A DNA stretch of 46,801 nt from Candidatus Zixiibacteriota bacterium (GTDB taxonomy: Bacteria; Zixibacteria; MSB-5A5; UBA10806), in NCBI GenBank assembly GCA_020344055.1, contig CP070813.1, forward strand, positions 971,082-1,017,882. Reading direction: 5' to 3'. The translations under genes and the position numbers were made by a program. Of the stretch, positions 8,684-16,363 are shown one piece after another; the stretch's first letter is position 1; each line of letters begins with the position of its first letter. Below the pieces are notes generated by a model. The model was not told the origin of the DNA and did not search any database. It was given only the letters and a program-made list of their open reading frames with translations.

Positions 8684-9716
8684 GGCTTTCGGATTGTTTT
8701 TGGCCGGTCTTTCGATCGGCTTTTTATCCTGTGTGGAACATGAAGTATCGTTTCAGGCTGATTCGATCATAAACGATGATGGGAGCCTCAGCAGGAGAGG
8801 CAGCCTGGAGATTCGGATTTCCGGGGAAAGGGATGTCAATGAAGATTCATTGAAATTGACGCAATTTTATAACGATAATTATGTGGTTCCCGATGAGGCT
8901 TTGTTTGAGGTTTCCCTGGATTATGGAGACAGCGTTTTGACCGTTTCCTGGGAGGGGGAAATTGCCCGCGATAACATGCCGGCATCGGATTATATCCATA
9001 AATCCAAGGAGGGGCCCGCGGCTATAAACAGGATTTCCGTTACGCGAAAAAACAGGTGGGTTTACGGGGATATAATTTACGGGGAAACGTTTTCCGATCC
9101 CGTAGATACGGTCAAATATTTCCCGATGATCCGGTCGGGGCTCTCGAAGGCCTCGGAGACTATTATGAGCCATTATGCCCTGAAGGGGGTCCGGGATTCG
9201 GCCCGGGTCGCTGGATTGTTGTATTCACTGGAAACCGAAGCCGGGCTCGATCTTTTCAGAAAAATACTGGAGGATCCCGCACAATTGGATACGTTGTCGG
9301 GGATGTATGACGAACATATTTCAACTGTGGCCGACAGCCTTGCCGGATTTGAAGGGATCAAGCAAAATCCCGATTCCCTCAACAGGCTGATCCATGATGT
9401 TTACGACGCCGCCTGGGATACTCTACTCAGCGATCATCCCGGACTGTTCGGGAGTTTCGGAATAGATGATATGGACGTGCATAATTTCAGAGTCGAAGTT
9501 GTCGCCCCCGGGTGTTTGATAGGTTCGAATGCCGATACTACGGTTAGCGGCGTTTCGGCCTGGTCGTTTAACAGAATGGATTTCTTCGCCCGGGATTACG
9601 ATATCGAAATCGTATCCAGGCAGTGGCGCTGGTTGAACGTTGTAATAACGGTGCTCGTAATAGCCGTTATTTTATTCCTGATCCTGAAACCCATAAGAAA
9701 GGGTAAAGAAAATTAG
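8670..9716 (+). CDS. Lipoprotein of unknown function with C-terminal membrane segment
   Basis: A lipoprotein signal with lipobox GFLSC places the lipidated Cys at residue 21. The mature region of about 290 residues contains no domain I recognise; it has several predicted beta strands and a helical middle section (about residues 165-250). A strong hydrophobic segment ([16 protein letters not shown]) sits near residues 323-338 followed by a basic tail (KPIRKGKEN). Lipid anchor plus a C-terminal span implies an inner-membrane protein with its body in the periplasm. The start overlaps pcm by 14 bases, with GGAGG-like bases upstream, so it belongs to the pcm operon. Confidence 0.7.
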   Translation: MIRIKAFGLFLAGLSIGFLSCVEHEVSFQADSIINDDGSLSRRGSLEIRISGERDVNEDSLKLTQFYNDNYVVPDEALFEVSLDYGDSVLTVSWEGEIARDNMPASDYIHKSKEGPAAINRISVTRKNRWVYGDIIYGETFSDPVDTVKYFPMIRSGLSKASETIMSHYALKGVRDSARVAGLLYSLETEAGLDLFRKILEDPAQLDTLSGMYDEHISTVADSLAGFEGIKQNPDSLNRLIHDVYDAAWDTLLSDHPGLFGSFGIDDMDVHNFRVEVVAPGCLIGSNADTTVSGVSAWSFNRMDFFARDYDIEIVSRQWRWLNVVITVLVIAVILFLILKPIRKGKEN

Positions 9717-9727
9717 AGTTTTTCGGG

Positions 9728-9756
9728 GTAACATAACCCTTTATTCTCCGTATGAT
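9728..9756 (+). promoter_or_regulatory. Possible promoter of the PspC/LiaF-like pair
   Basis: GTAACA (9728-9733), 17 bases, TATGAT (9751-9756). Each hexamer differs from consensus, so this is a weak call. It lies in the 61-base gap before the gene at 9778, whose own AGGAG ribosome site is clear. Confidence 0.35.
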
Positions 9757-9777
9757 TAGGTAAACCAGGAGCATGAT

Positions 9778-10215
9778 ATGAATAGAAAGCTTTATCGGTC
9801 GAGAACAGACAGCATGATAGCCGGAGTTTGCGGCGGCCTGGCGGAATATTTTAGCGTTGACACTATTTTAGTCCGTATAGCCGCGGTGATACTGGCCCTC
9901 ACTGCGCATGGAGCCGGGCTATTGGCCTACTTGATTTTCTGGATAGTCGTTCCTCAAAAACCGTTGGAGGAAGCTGTCGGTGAAGGCGAGGCATCTCAAA
10001 CCGCCGGCCCGGAATCTGTCGAAATTAAAACCGAGAGAAAAAACGGCATTATATTTATCGGCGCGGGCTTAATCGTGCTGGGCGCGCTGTTTCTTCTCCA
10101 GAATTTCGTACCGGTAATCTTTTTCTCGATAGGTAAGCTGTGGCCGGTAATCCTGATTGTTATCGGTATCCTGGTTTTAAAGAAAGGCGCCGAAAAAAAA
10201 GAAGATGAAAGTTAG
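9778..10215 (+). CDS. PspC-domain membrane protein with C-terminal LiaI/LiaF-like segment
   Basis: Residues 1-60 form a PspC domain: RSRTDSMIAGVCGGLAEYF, then VRIAAVILALTAHG and a YLIFWIVVP membrane span. PspC proteins sense or counter envelope stress such as loss of proton motive force. After a charged linker (about 61-82) comes a two-span module (GIIFIGAGLIVLGALFLLQN and LWPVILIVIGILVL) of the type found in LiaI/LiaF-like proteins, with the LWPVxLIxIG signature. It overlaps the next gene, which carries the same two-span module, by 11 bases. A clear AGGAG precedes the ATG. Confidence 0.88.
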   Translation: MNRKLYRSRTDSMIAGVCGGLAEYFSVDTILVRIAAVILALTAHGAGLLAYLIFWIVVPQKPLEEAVGEGEASQTAGPESVEIKTERKNGIIFIGAGLIVLGALFLLQNFVPVIFFSIGKLWPVILIVIGILVLKKGAEKKEDES

Positions 10216-11137
10216 TTCCATTAGATGGGGGATAATCTGGATCGGCATCGGGCTGCTGTTTTTGGCGATCAATTTCGGAGTCCTGGATAGCCTCGTATTT
10301 CCGGCGCTTTTTTCGCTCTGGCCGGTAATATTGATCGCCATCGGGGTAGAACTTATCTTCAGGAAAACCAGATTCTATTTTCTGGCGCTTCTTTCGCCGC
10401 TGTTAATTGCCGCGGCGTTTATATTCGCGGCGGTTTATGCCGGAGGATATTCCTGGAGTTTCAGCGAATTCTGGAAAGACTGGAGCTGGACCTATGAAGG
10501 ACGTAAACATTTTGCGGAACAGATTTCCATAGATGCGGACGTGGATACGATAAGATTGGAAATTAATGTGGGCGATTCCGACCTGGATTTAAGTCCCTCG
10601 CCGGAGATGATCTTCTCGGTAAACACGAATTATTATAAAGTAAGTCCGATAATATCACATCGGAAAGAAGGAAACGTAGTATATCTGGAATACAGGTTTC
10701 GCGAAAACCGCAAAGGTTCGATTTTTAATATAAAAAACCGCGATATCCGTAATGATATCAAGATATTCGATGAGGCCTGGCTTTTCGCGGAGATTGAAAC
10801 CGAAACCGAGTATCCCGAGTTCGATTTTTCTGAATTCAAACTGAGAGAAGTAAAGTTTTCATTGAAAGCCAAAGAATCAAAAATCCGTTTTGGCGACAAT
10901 ATCGGCGACGCCGGCATCGAAATAAATGGCAGAAGCGAAAAGCTCATTTTGTCGGTCCCCGGGGATTTCGGCCTGGAGTTGCTCATGGACGATCCGGATA
11001 TAAAGAGATTGGATGATATAGAGGGATTTTATAGGTTCCCCGATGGACTGAGGACGGAAAATTACCAGGACGCGGACGGTCGGGGGACGATCATTCTGGA
11101 CGCAATCATAAGAAATATCGACATCCGCCGGATATAA
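10205..11137 (+). CDS. LiaF-like membrane protein with C-terminal beta domain
   Basis: The N-terminus repeats the two-span module of its upstream neighbour (GIIWIGIGLLFLAINFG and SLWPVILIAIGVELIF), followed by another span (LLSPLLIAAAFIFAAVY). The remaining roughly 220 residues are a repetitive beta-rich domain resembling the adhesin-like beta-solenoid found C-terminal to LiaF-type modules. In Firmicutes LiaF modulates a cell-wall stress two-component system; no such kinase pair is nearby here. The 11-base overlap with the PspC gene indicates one operon and a joint role in envelope-stress response. Family is fairly sure, precise function is not. Confidence 0.75.
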   Translation: MKVSSIRWGIIWIGIGLLFLAINFGVLDSLVFPALFSLWPVILIAIGVELIFRKTRFYFLALLSPLLIAAAFIFAAVYAGGYSWSFSEFWKDWSWTYEGRKHFAEQISIDADVDTIRLEINVGDSDLDLSPSPEMIFSVNTNYYKVSPIISHRKEGNVVYLEYRFRENRKGSIFNIKNRDIRNDIKIFDEAWLFAEIETETEYPEFDFSEFKLREVKFSLKAKESKIRFGDNIGDAGIEINGRSEKLILSVPGDFGLELLMDDPDIKRLDDIEGFYRFPDGLRTENYQDADGRGTIILDAIIRNIDIRRI

Positions 11138-11163
11138 TCGGAAATAAAATACTTAAATAAAAC

Positions 11164-11616
11164 GTGTCGAATAATACTCGGAATTCCTTTCAGCGAAAAC
11201 TTCAAGCCAGATACTGCTTTGTCTGCGGATCCGACAATCCCAGCGGGTTGAAAATCCCTTATTATTACGATGGTGAAAGGGTAAAAACCGAGTTCGTTCC
11301 GGGTTCGGATTTGTGCGGTTTTGACGATATCGTGCATGGGGGAATTGTATATTCTCTGGCCGACGAAGGCATGATGCATCTAATCTGGGCCTCGGGATTG
11401 AGAGCCGTTACCGCGGAAGTTACCATGAGATATCACGGTTACGCAAAAGTGAACGAGAAAATAAAATTGACGGCCGAGTTTGAGAATATCACTGATAGAT
11501 TAATCAAGGCGAAGTGCGCGCTTCTGGACGATAACGGCATGAAAATCGCCACCGCCAGAGGCAAATTTCTGCCGTTCTCCGAGGACGATGCGAAGACATT
11601 CAAGAAGCAGTTTTAG
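11164..11616 (+). CDS. PaaI-family hotdog thioesterase
   Basis: This 150-residue protein has the single hotdog fold of small acyl-CoA thioesterases. The N-terminus CFVCGSDNPSGLKIPYYYDGE is typical of a PaaI subgroup with paired cysteines. It is followed by the active-site helix region GFDDIVHGGIVYSLADEG and a strand AVTAEVTMRYH. Substrate cannot be told from sequence. The start is a GTG at 11164 after a 26-base gap; the 3' end overlaps the M1 peptidase frame by 29 bases. Confidence 0.88.
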   Translation: MSNNTRNSFQRKLQARYCFVCGSDNPSGLKIPYYYDGERVKTEFVPGSDLCGFDDIVHGGIVYSLADEGMMHLIWASGLRAVTAEVTMRYHGYAKVNEKIKLTAEFENITDRLIKAKCALLDDNGMKIATARGKFLPFSEDDAKTFKKQF

Positions 11617-14600
11617 ATTGCCCGGTTTTTCAATTTTCGCGGTAAAGACAATTATATTACTTACGACTTTTATATATTATCACACTGCCGAGGCCGTAAA
11701 GGATTATTTTCAACAGGAAGTCGACTACAACATAAAAGTCGATCTCGATCCCGGCACGGCGAAACTGGCCTGTGTGGAGACGATTATCTATAAGAATAAT
11801 TCGCCCGATACTCTCACCGAAATCTACTTTCATCTGTTTTACAACGCCTTTCAGCCGGGCAGCTATCTCGATCTTGAGCGGAGGAGGCGTGCCAATTATA
11901 GTATCGCAAATTTATCCTCCAGAAGTACGGGTTTTGTTAAGATAGATCTGATAAAAATCGATGGAATCGAAATAAATGATTATATAATCGATAATACGAT
12001 AATGAAAGCGCCGCTGATCGAGCCGCTGGCGCCGGGAGGGACGGCTACGATTTATATTGAATTTATCAGCCAGATTCCCGCTCGCGGTTCGAGGACGGCG
12101 CGCACCCGAAACCATTTTGACGTGGGGCAGTGGTACCCCAAACCGGTTGTATATGACAGATATGGATGGCATATTCATCAGTACCTCAATTACGAGTTTT
12201 ACGCTGAATACGGCAATTATTATATCGAGCTCACCCTGCCCGCTGAATATATAGTGGCGCATATGGGCGAGCTTCTTAACGAGGAGGAGATTTACGGTTC
12301 GAGATTGCCCGAACCCGGCGGGGATACGGTTCTGGTCGATGTGCTAAGTGATATTATAAAAGGGAAACCTGATTCTGAGGATTCGGAAGATCCGGAGATC
12401 GAAGGGAATGAAATAAAGGAAGAATATCCCGCCGAAAACGCCGTCGCCGGTGATTATGAAGAAGATGAATACCGTAAAACAGTTTCCGATACGGTGTCAA
12501 CGGAAATGGAAATGAAAACCTGGAAATTAAAAGCGGAGAATGTTCATGATTTTGCATTCTGCGCCGATGCCGGTTTTATTCTCGATTTATGCAGGTATAA
12601 TGACGTAACAATTAAGACCTATTATAAAAATTCCAATAAGAAATTCTGGCAAAAAAAGGCGGCCGAATATACGCGAAAAGCTATAAAGTACATTTCCGAA
12701 AAGTATATGCCTTATCCGTACGGTGGATATTCAGTAGTATCATCTCTGTTCGGGGGCGGAATGGAATATCCCCAACTGACCATGGTCTCGCAGAGATCGG
12801 GATCCGGCGGCGAACATGATCTGAATTTTGAATCGTTGATCTCCCATGAGGTGGCACATGCCTGGTTCTACGGGATACTGGGTTTTAACGAAACCGAGCA
12901 GGGTTTTCTCGATGAGGGTTTGTCTTCGCTTTTTGATATCAATTACATGGAGCATTACCACGGGAGGCGGCATAATAATTTCACATATAAATACAGGTGG
13001 CAAAAGAAGCTGTTGCCGAACGGCGACGCCAGAAACGACGCTCAAAAAAGATATATAAGGAGAGCGATACTGAAAGATGAGGATCCGATGACGACGCCGG
13101 CGAATCTTTTCAAGGATCGCGGGCGATATTATAACGCCTCCTACGAAAAGGCGGCATCGGTATTCTTCATGCTGCAATACGTTATGGGGGAGGAGAAATT
13201 CGATATATTTATAAACGGGCTGTTTGAGAAATGGGCCTTCAGGCATCCCTACCTGCAGGATATCCGGGAAATTGCCGAGGAAGTCCATGGCGAGGACCTG
13301 GGGTGGTTTTTCACGCAATGGTTTTCCACCGCCTGGCGGCTAAATTACGGATTGAATTTCGTAAGAAGCGAGTCGGCCGTCGTAGGCGGTAAACGTGGTT
13401 TCAACACCACCTTTTCGATATCAAAAAAGGAACGCTGTATCTCGCCTCTTGATATCGTCCTATATTACGGCAAGGATGTTTCCGATACGATCTATATCCG
13501 TCATGACGTATGGCTGGACGGCCAGGTTCGCTATGATACCACTGTATTCCTGCGGGCCCGGCCTAAGAAAGTTGTAATCAATCCCGACCGCCGTTTGCCG
13601 GATATGAACATGCTGGATAATTCAACCGGCATCCCGGATATTCAATGGCAGTTTATGGTGCCTGAATTCATTTACGCGGAAAATTATGTAGAGCACTACA
13701 TAGAGTCATATACCGTGGCGCATCGCCCGCTTTTATGGTATAACTCCATCGACGGAATCGAATCGGGCTACAGGCTTGACGGTTCATACTTGGGAATAAC
13801 AAAGAATGTGGAACTATCGGGCGGGATAGGTCTGAACAGCGGCAAAATCGATTACCTGGCGGGATTCAGCAATCCGTTGTTCGCCGTAAGCCCCGAATTG
13901 ACTTTTTATATAAGATCTCTGGAATTGGACGGGCGGGGAGGTCAGGAAACCGGGTTGTATCTTTTGAAAGAAAGTTACGATATGGATCTGGCTTTTAGAA
14001 GGTATTACATTTTCGACCCGGAATATATATTCGGAAATGACTGGTCCGAGGGAGATATCAATACAATCGAGGGCGGCTTTAACGCCGGAAAGAGATTCCG
14101 GTATACATTGCTTGGTTATGGCGTTTCCGCCGAGGCCTCAATCTGGGGAGGGGATTATGACTTTTCGCGCGTTTCGGGAAATATTGATTTTGAGCTGCTG
14201 GATATCTTCGGGAATAACACCAGATTTAGGCTGAAAGCCGGAATGTCCGACGGGAATGTACCTTATGAAAAGAGATTCTTTTTGTCATCGGCGGATCCGA
14301 TAGAAATATGGAATTCTCCTCTATATAGAAGCAGAGGCACGCTCCCGGACAAATGGAAAGAAGAGGGCAGATTGTTTACGCCGGGTGGAGGAGGACTTTA
14401 CGGCTATTTCAGCAGGGGATTGGCGGGAGAGAAAATGATTACCGCCAGGCTTGAAAGAGATCTACCGAGGATAAAGATGCCCATTTATATTCCGATTCTG
14501 GACGCTCAGATTCGCCGGGTGTCGGGGCAAATGTATCTGGGATCCGGTCTGGTCTGGGACAATTCCGATGAATTTAAGCCCGAGGATTTTCTATCCGAGG

Positions 14601-14749
14601 CCGGTTTCGCGTTCAACTATGACATACCATATATCAATAAACTTATAGATGAGAGCAGGATCTGGTTATTTTTACCTGTCTGGCTTTCCGCCCCCTTTGA
14701 GAGCGACAAGAAGTTCGATTGGCGTTGGATTATAGGATTCACTACATAA
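11588..14749 (+). CDS. M1-family metallopeptidase with barrel-like C-terminal region
   Basis: This 1053-residue protein begins with a membrane or signal segment (VKTIILLTTFIYYHTAEA). It has an M1 aminopeptidase core with HEVAH at residues 420-424 and the second zinc ligand Glu443, giving HEXXH-x18-E. A GGMEYPQ segment near residue 390 stands for the GxMEN exopeptidase motif. A very acidic insert (about 257-310) sits in the N-terminal domain. The last 350 or so residues are not peptidase: they are beta-rich, glycine-rich strands resembling an outer-membrane barrel or surface antigen, ending in WRWIIGFTT. A surface-anchored peptidase is the likely meaning. The ATG lies 29 bases inside the thioesterase gene. 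Confidence 0.88.
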   Translation: MRRHSRSSFRLPGFSIFAVKTIILLTTFIYYHTAEAVKDYFQQEVDYNIKVDLDPGTAKLACVETIIYKNNSPDTLTEIYFHLFYNAFQPGSYLDLERRRRANYSIANLSSRSTGFVKIDLIKIDGIEINDYIIDNTIMKAPLIEPLAPGGTATIYIEFISQIPARGSRTARTRNHFDVGQWYPKPVVYDRYGWHIHQYLNYEFYAEYGNYYIELTLPAEYIVAHMGELLNEEEIYGSRLPEPGGDTVLVDVLSDIIKGKPDSEDSEDPEIEGNEIKEEYPAENAVAGDYEEDEYRKTVSDTVSTEMEMKTWKLKAENVHDFAFCADAGFILDLCRYNDVTIKTYYKNSNKKFWQKKAAEYTRKAIKYISEKYMPYPYGGYSVVSSLFGGGMEYPQLTMVSQRSGSGGEHDLNFESLISHEVAHAWFYGILGFNETEQGFLDEGLSSLFDINYMEHYHGRRHNNFTYKYRWQKKLLPNGDARNDAQKRYIRRAILKDEDPMTTPANLFKDRGRYYNASYEKAASVFFMLQYVMGEEKFDIFINGLFEKWAFRHPYLQDIREIAEEVHGEDLGWFFTQWFSTAWRLNYGLNFVRSESAVVGGKRGFNTTFSISKKERCISPLDIVLYYGKDVSDTIYIRHDVWLDGQVRYDTTVFLRARPKKVVINPDRRLPDMNMLDNSTGIPDIQWQFMVPEFIYAENYVEHYIESYTVAHRPLLWYNSIDGIESGYRLDGSYLGITKNVELSGGIGLNSGKIDYLAGFSNPLFAVSPELTFYIRSLELDGRGGQETGLYLLKESYDMDLAFRRYYIFDPEYIFGNDWSEGDINTIEGGFNAGKRFRYTLLGYGVSAEASIWGGDYDFSRVSGNIDFELLDIFGNNTRFRLKAGMSDGNVPYEKRFFLSSADPIEIWNSPLYRSRGTLPDKWKEEGRLFTPGGGGLYGYFSRGLAGEKMITARLERDLPRIKMPIYIPILDAQIRRVSGQMYLGSGLVWDNSDEFKPEDFLSEAGFAFNYDIPYINKLIDESRIWLFLPVWLSAPFESDKKFDWRWIIGFTT

Positions 14750-14802
14750 ATGATGGATACCGCAGTATAGTTTGGCGAAAATGCGTGGAACCAATAATTG
14801 TC

Positions 14803-14831
14803 TTGACAGTAATATCCAATGGAGGTAAAAT
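14803..14831 (+). promoter_or_regulatory. Sigma-70-type promoter of the cytochrome c gene
   Basis: Perfect TTGACA (14803-14808), 17-base spacer and TAAAAT (14826-14831, 5/6). Expected start near 14838, with a leader of about 37 bases that includes GGAGG (14863-14867) 7 bases before the ATG. Confidence 0.78.
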
Positions 14832-14874
14832 GGGACGAGTTTGGGAGCGTTAATTAATTAATGGAGGTTGATTA

Positions 14875-15438
14875 ATGAAAAAGGCTCTGGTAGTTTTTAT
14901 AGCGCTTGGGATTCTGGTTTTCGCCCTGTCATCCATGGTGGTTGCCGAAGAGGGTGATCCTCAGTATATCGGTTCGGCAAAATGCAAAGTCTGCCATAAT
15001 GCCGAGAAAAAAGGCGCACAGTTTTCCAAATGGGAGGCGGGTCCACATTCCAAAACCTACGAAGTTCTGGCGTCGGAAGAAGCCATCGCGGCCGCCAAGG
15101 CATTGGGTATCGATAATCCCCAGACCAGCGATAAATGTTTAAAGTGCCATGTTACCGCCTTTGGAGTGGCCGCCGAGTTAAAGGCCGAAAGTTTTGACCA
15201 GACCGAGGGTGTGGGGTGCGAGTCATGCCATGGCCCCGGCTCGGAATATAAAAGCCTGAAAGTAATGAAAGACCAGGAGGCGGCGCTGGCGGCAGGATTG
15301 ATTATTCCAACTGAGGAAACTTGCGTCGGGTGCCACAACGAGGAAAGCCCCACTTATAAAGAGTTTAAGTTCGACGAATTCTGGGCAAAAATCGCACATC
15401 CGGTTCCTGAAGAGGCAGAAGCGCCGAAAGAAGAATAA
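14875..15438 (+). CDS. Tetraheme cytochrome c (cytochrome c554-like)
   Basis: A signal peptide (about residues 1-24) precedes four heme-binding CXXCH motifs, CKVCH at 37, CLKCH at 88, CESCH at 115 and CVGCH at 150. This is the order and spacing of the small cytochrome c554-type family, including the YIGSAKCKVCH and GVGCESCHGPGS signatures. It acts as a periplasmic electron carrier; partners are not encoded nearby. The gene is monocistronic, with its own consensus promoter, a strong GGAGG and an intrinsic terminator, suggesting high expression. Redox partner and terminal acceptor are unknown. Confidence 0.94.
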   Translation: MKKALVVFIALGILVFALSSMVVAEEGDPQYIGSAKCKVCHNAEKKGAQFSKWEAGPHSKTYEVLASEEAIAAAKALGIDNPQTSDKCLKCHVTAFGVAAELKAESFDQTEGVGCESCHGPGSEYKSLKVMKDQEAALAAGLIIPTEETCVGCHNEESPTYKEFKFDEFWAKIAHPVPEEAEAPKEE

Positions 15439-15468
15439 TATATCTGTTATTTGTTTGTATAGGAAACG

Positions 15469-15497
15469 AGGGAGATCCCAACGGGACTCCCTTTTTT
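15469..15497 (+). terminator. Intrinsic terminator after the cytochrome c gene
   Basis: AGGGAG (15469-15474) pairs with CTCCCT (15487-15492). Inside it TCCC (15476-15479) pairs with GGGA (15483-15486) around an AAC loop, leaving one bulged A. A run of six T follows (15492-15497). The T-run is on the + side only, so it terminates the cytochrome transcript rather than the convergent anti-sigma gene. Confidence 0.85.
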
Positions 15498-15505
15498 ATT
15501 GGAAA

Positions 15506-15727
15506 CTAAGGATTCAGGCATTTTGAAATCTTGTCTTTTAATACCGCGGGAGCCTTTGCAGATTCGCAGCATTTGTGCACAAGCTCTTTCAATGTCTTTT
15601 CAAATTCAAACTGATCGCAGCAAAGCCGGCATAACTCCAGATGTCTTTTAATCTTTTCCGTGGTCGCGTTATCCAGCTCGTTGTCTATATAGTCGTATAA
15701 TTTCCTGACCGCTTCCCGGCATGTCAT
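15506..15727 (-). CDS. Soluble RsrA-like zinc anti-sigma factor
   Basis: This 73-residue protein has no membrane segment. Its cysteine and histidine pattern, Cys3, His29, Cys33, Cys36 and a Cys53-Cys54 pair, matches Streptomyces RsrA (Cys11, His37, Cys41, Cys44, Cys61-Cys62, from recall) with a constant offset of eight residues. In RsrA zinc is released and disulfides form on oxidation, freeing SigR. The opening MTCREAVRKLYDYIDNEL is typical of that family. The gene overlaps its sigma partner by 4 bases (ATGA). I infer thiol-redox sensing; the zinc anti-sigma assignment itself is firm. Confidence 0.88.
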   Translation of the reverse strand: MTCREAVRKLYDYIDNELDNATTEKIKRHLELCRLCCDQFEFEKTLKELVHKCCESAKAPAVLKDKISKCLNP

Positions 15728-16332
15728 ATTTTTCCGTCCCTTATAATACCCCGTTCCCTGGCGAAATCCCAGAGTTGTTTTTGAAGAATTTTTCTCCCGC
15801 GGAAAATTCTGGATTTTACGGTTCCGACGCTCACGTTAAGTATTTCGGCAATCTCCTGATAGCTGAAACCTTCCACATCTGATAACAAAACCGCCAGCCT
15901 GAATTGTTCCGGCACAGCCTCCAGCGCCTTAATTATATCATCGGAAACATAGTCTTTCAAAAGCTTTACGACTTCTCCGACTCCCTTGGCCTCCGATTTA
16001 TCCGAGGCTTTGATAACCTTCACCATTTCATCGGCAAGGCAGAAATTCTCTATGGCCTGAAAGTCGACCATGTCCGGTTCCTGTTTCTTTTTGCGGTATT
16101 TCGTGCGAAAAGTGTTGGTAAGGATGGTGAGTATCCAGGCGCGGGCGTTGGTGCCTCTTTCAAACCTGTGGAAAAATCTGTAGGCCTTTAAATAGGCCTC
16201 CTGGACAAGGTCCTCCGCGTCTTTCGAATTTCTGGTCATTCGAAGAGCGATATTATAAAGATTATCGAGGAGCGGTACAAACAGCTCCTCAAATTCCCTT
16301 TTTTTCTCTTGCTCGCGCCTGTTTTCCTGCAT
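15724..16332 (-). CDS. SigR/SigE-like ECF sigma factor
   Basis: The 202-residue protein has region 2 at about residues 18-85 (NIALRMTRNSKDAEDLVQEA, then TNARAWILTILTNTFRTKYRKK) and region 4 at about 135-190 (DVEGFSYQEIAEILNVSVGTVKSRIFRGR). The wording of region 2 is close to the SigR group of actinobacterial redox sigma factors as I recall it. It is followed by, and overlaps by 4 bases, the soluble RsrA-like anti-sigma gene, so the pair is probably a thiol-stress switch. It is divergent from the subtilase at 16364 with only 31 bases between start codons. Confidence 0.92.
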   Translation of the reverse strand: MQENRREQEKKREFEELFVPLLDNLYNIALRMTRNSKDAEDLVQEAYLKAYRFFHRFERGTNARAWILTILTNTFRTKYRKKKQEPDMVDFQAIENFCLADEMVKVIKASDKSEAKGVGEVVKLLKDYVSDDIIKALEAVPEQFRLAVLLSDVEGFSYQEIAEILNVSVGTVKSRIFRGRKILQKQLWDFARERGIIRDGKI

Positions 16333-16337
16333 AAAAT
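16309..16337 (+). promoter_or_regulatory. Possible promoter of the subtilase gene
   Basis: TTGCTC (16309-16314, 3/6), 17 bases, TAAAAT (16332-16337, 5/6). It lies inside the start of the divergent sigma gene and would leave about 20 bases of leader before ATG 16364. Weak -35, so a tentative call. Confidence 0.3.
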
Positions 16338-16363
16338 TACCGCAAACTTTGTTTGACTGAAAA

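Noticed and set aside
9721..9740. Hairpin-like GGGT/ACCC after the lipoprotein gene
   Set aside because: Only a 4-base stem with no proper T-run, so not called a terminator.
12740..13318. Antisense open frame of 192 codons
   Set aside because: It is opposite the zinc site region of the M1 peptidase and matches nothing recognisable.
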